From: a bacterium ADurb.Bin236 | GTDB lineage: Bacteria; UBP15; UBA6099 | DNA: 58,006 nucleotides | Assembly: GCA_002069885.1 (NCBI GenBank) | Contig: MWCD01000021.1 | Location: 1-58,006 of the forward strand | Direction of reading: 5' to 3' | In this document: one piece after another, positions 57,118 through 58,006 of the stretch | How the letters are laid out: the number at the start of each line of letters is the position of its first letter | Numbering within the stretch: the stretch's first letter is position 1 | The notes under the pieces: generated by a model | Database searches by the model: none | What the model was told of the DNA's origin: nothing | The model's input: only the letters and a program-made list of their open reading frames with translations | Position numbers and translations under genes: made by a program

Positions 57118-58006
57118 TTATTGCGCCGGGCGCGGCGGCGGCGCCCCGCCGCCGGATGATTTCAACATCAGTTCGAGTCCGGGCCTGAGGATGAAGAGCG
57201 CCGCGACGCGCGTCCCTCCGGAATTGACCGCAGCCATCGGCGGCGCATTGTCCCACAACGCCCGCGTGTGCGCGTCCATCACTCCCCGCCTGTTGAACGC
57301 CAACAGGAAGTCCGCCTCCCGCCCGTACGTCTCCGGCTTTATGTCCGCCCTCAACAGCCCCAACTTCTGAAACTTTGCCAGATTGTTTTTGTAGTACCCC
57401 ACCGTCACTACTCTGGCCCCCGGCGGCAGCGTCCGGTTCAGCAAGTCCGCCAGCCCCGGCGTGAACGCCTCGCCCCAGTACATGACCTCCAGCCCACGGC
57501 GTTCAGCCCCGGCCACTCCCCCCGCAAGCTCGTTGTAATATGTAAGGTGAAACGGACGGGAATCCGCTAGAACGACGCCGCACCAGACCGCGAACACCAC
57601 AATCCCGGCGGCCCGCAAAGGCGCCGAAAACCTCCCCAGCACCCACGACACCCCCGCCCCGGCAAGCAGCGCCCAGAACGGAAATACCGCCATCAGCAGC
57701 CTCTCCCCGTCATACACCGACACCCTCGGCGGGGCAAACAGAACAAGCATAAAAAATGAATTTATCAGCAGAAACACAACGATTTTTCGCGCGTCGGCAG
57801 ATTCCGGGACGCGACGCCGCAACCCCTGCGCAGCCCCCGTCACCGCCGCCGCCAATATCGCTACCGGCACGCTCAGCGCGGAAACCACGAACGGGTAACT
57901 CCACGGTAGCGCCGCCGCATAGTCCCGCCCGAAATAATGAACCACAATCGTCGCCCTCGCGCCCGGAGCCGCAAAATGCCTCAAATACTCCGCCGCCGCC
58001 CCCAAA
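57118..58006 (-). CDS. Membrane glycosyltransferase, family 39-type, C-terminal part
   Basis: At least 295 aa, open to the right window edge; the N-terminal catalytic part is missing. Four membrane helices are seen (YPFVVSALSVPVAIL, VVFLLINSFFMLVLF, LLMAVFPFWALLAGAG, AAGIVVFAVWCGVVL). The lumenal motif SRPFHLTYYNELAGGVAGAERRG, then MYWGEAFTPGLADLL is typical of the C-terminal segment of PMT/GT39-like enzymes. These use polyprenyl-linked sugars to decorate lipids or proteins. The acceptor is unknown. Confidence 0.8.
   Translation of the reverse strand, partial: LGAAAEYLRHFAAPGARATIVVHYFGRDYAAALPWSYPFVVSALSVPVAILAAAVTGAAQGLRRRVPESADARKIVVFLLINSFFMLVLFAPPRVSVYDGERLLMAVFPFWALLAGAGVSWVLGRFSAPLRAAGIVVFAVWCGVVLADSRPFHLTYYNELAGGVAGAERRGLEVMYWGEAFTPGLADLLNRTLPPGARVVTVGYYKNNLAKFQKLGLLRADIKPETYGREADFLLAFNRRGVMDAHTRALWDNAPPMAAVNSGGTRVAALFILRPGLELMLKSSGGGAPPPRPAQ

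Noticed and set aside
1-58006. tRNA or rRNA genes
   Set aside because: Intergenic regions were read on both strands; no cloverleaf with a TTCGA-type loop and acceptor stem, and no rRNA core sequence, was recognised. A covariance search would be decisive.

Overview
The window looks like a piece of a GC-rich chromosome from an uncultured, probably anaerobic, Gram-negative-type bacterium. The evidence is indirect: very large secreted proteins with signal peptides, a ferredoxin:thioredoxin reductase-type enzyme fused to rubredoxin, a minimal two-gene SUF-like pair, an AmrS-type radical SAM protein, a CarD regulator and a type A RNase P RNA. I cannot assign a phylum. Most genes sit in short operons with good Shine-Dalgarno sites, and ATG, GTG and TTG starts are all used.

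Layout. 0-0.3 kb: start of a serine recombinase cut by the window edge. 0.3-5.2 kb: a 1411-aa secreted dockerin-like protein and a hairpin-rich intergenic region. 5.2-9.1 kb (minus strand): thiol redox pair (FTR-rubredoxin, glutaredoxin), FecR-domain protein, RNase P RNA, galT, lemA. 9.4-12.6 kb: CBM48 mini-protein, LysR regulator and a SufC/SufB-type Fe-S assembly pair. 12.8-17.5 kb: GH38 alpha-mannosidase, pilin-like protein, M14 carboxypeptidase. 17.7-27.5 kb (minus): three secreted proteins (dockerin-like, metalloprotease, 2166-aa repeat protein). 27.6-31.6 kb (minus): GNAT, aconitase, receiver-PilZ protein. 31.7-33.9 kb: an AT-rich segment with one orphan exported protein. 34-40.2 kb: AmrS-like enzyme, GHMP kinase/HAD pair, UvrA-family ATPase. 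40.2-43.5 kb (minus): HisD-like, HisB-like and HAD genes with altered metal-site residues. 44-46.8 kb: rhomboid protease, iolB, exported nitroreductase. 46.86-52.37 kb: an AT-rich cassette. 52.5-58 kb: DUF2804, amidohydrolase, rpsT, carD, thioesterase and a partial family 39-type glycosyltransferase.

The most interesting region is 46.86-52.37 kb. Two overlapping genes encode a STAND-type NTPase with an N-terminal PD-(D/E)xK nuclease-like domain and a HEPN-like protein with an RxxxxH motif. They lie between two nearly identical inverted palindromic repeats. This is the expected architecture of an antiphage (Avs-like) defence cassette, with a partner I do not recognise from described types.

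Two other points stand out. The HisD-HisB-HAD cluster keeps the family folds but has substitutions at metal-ligand positions of both His enzymes, which suggests a pathway that parallels histidine synthesis. Dispersed intergenic repeats also occur: a double-hairpin element in four copies with a compensatory stem change, and a second ~118-bp family in two copies.
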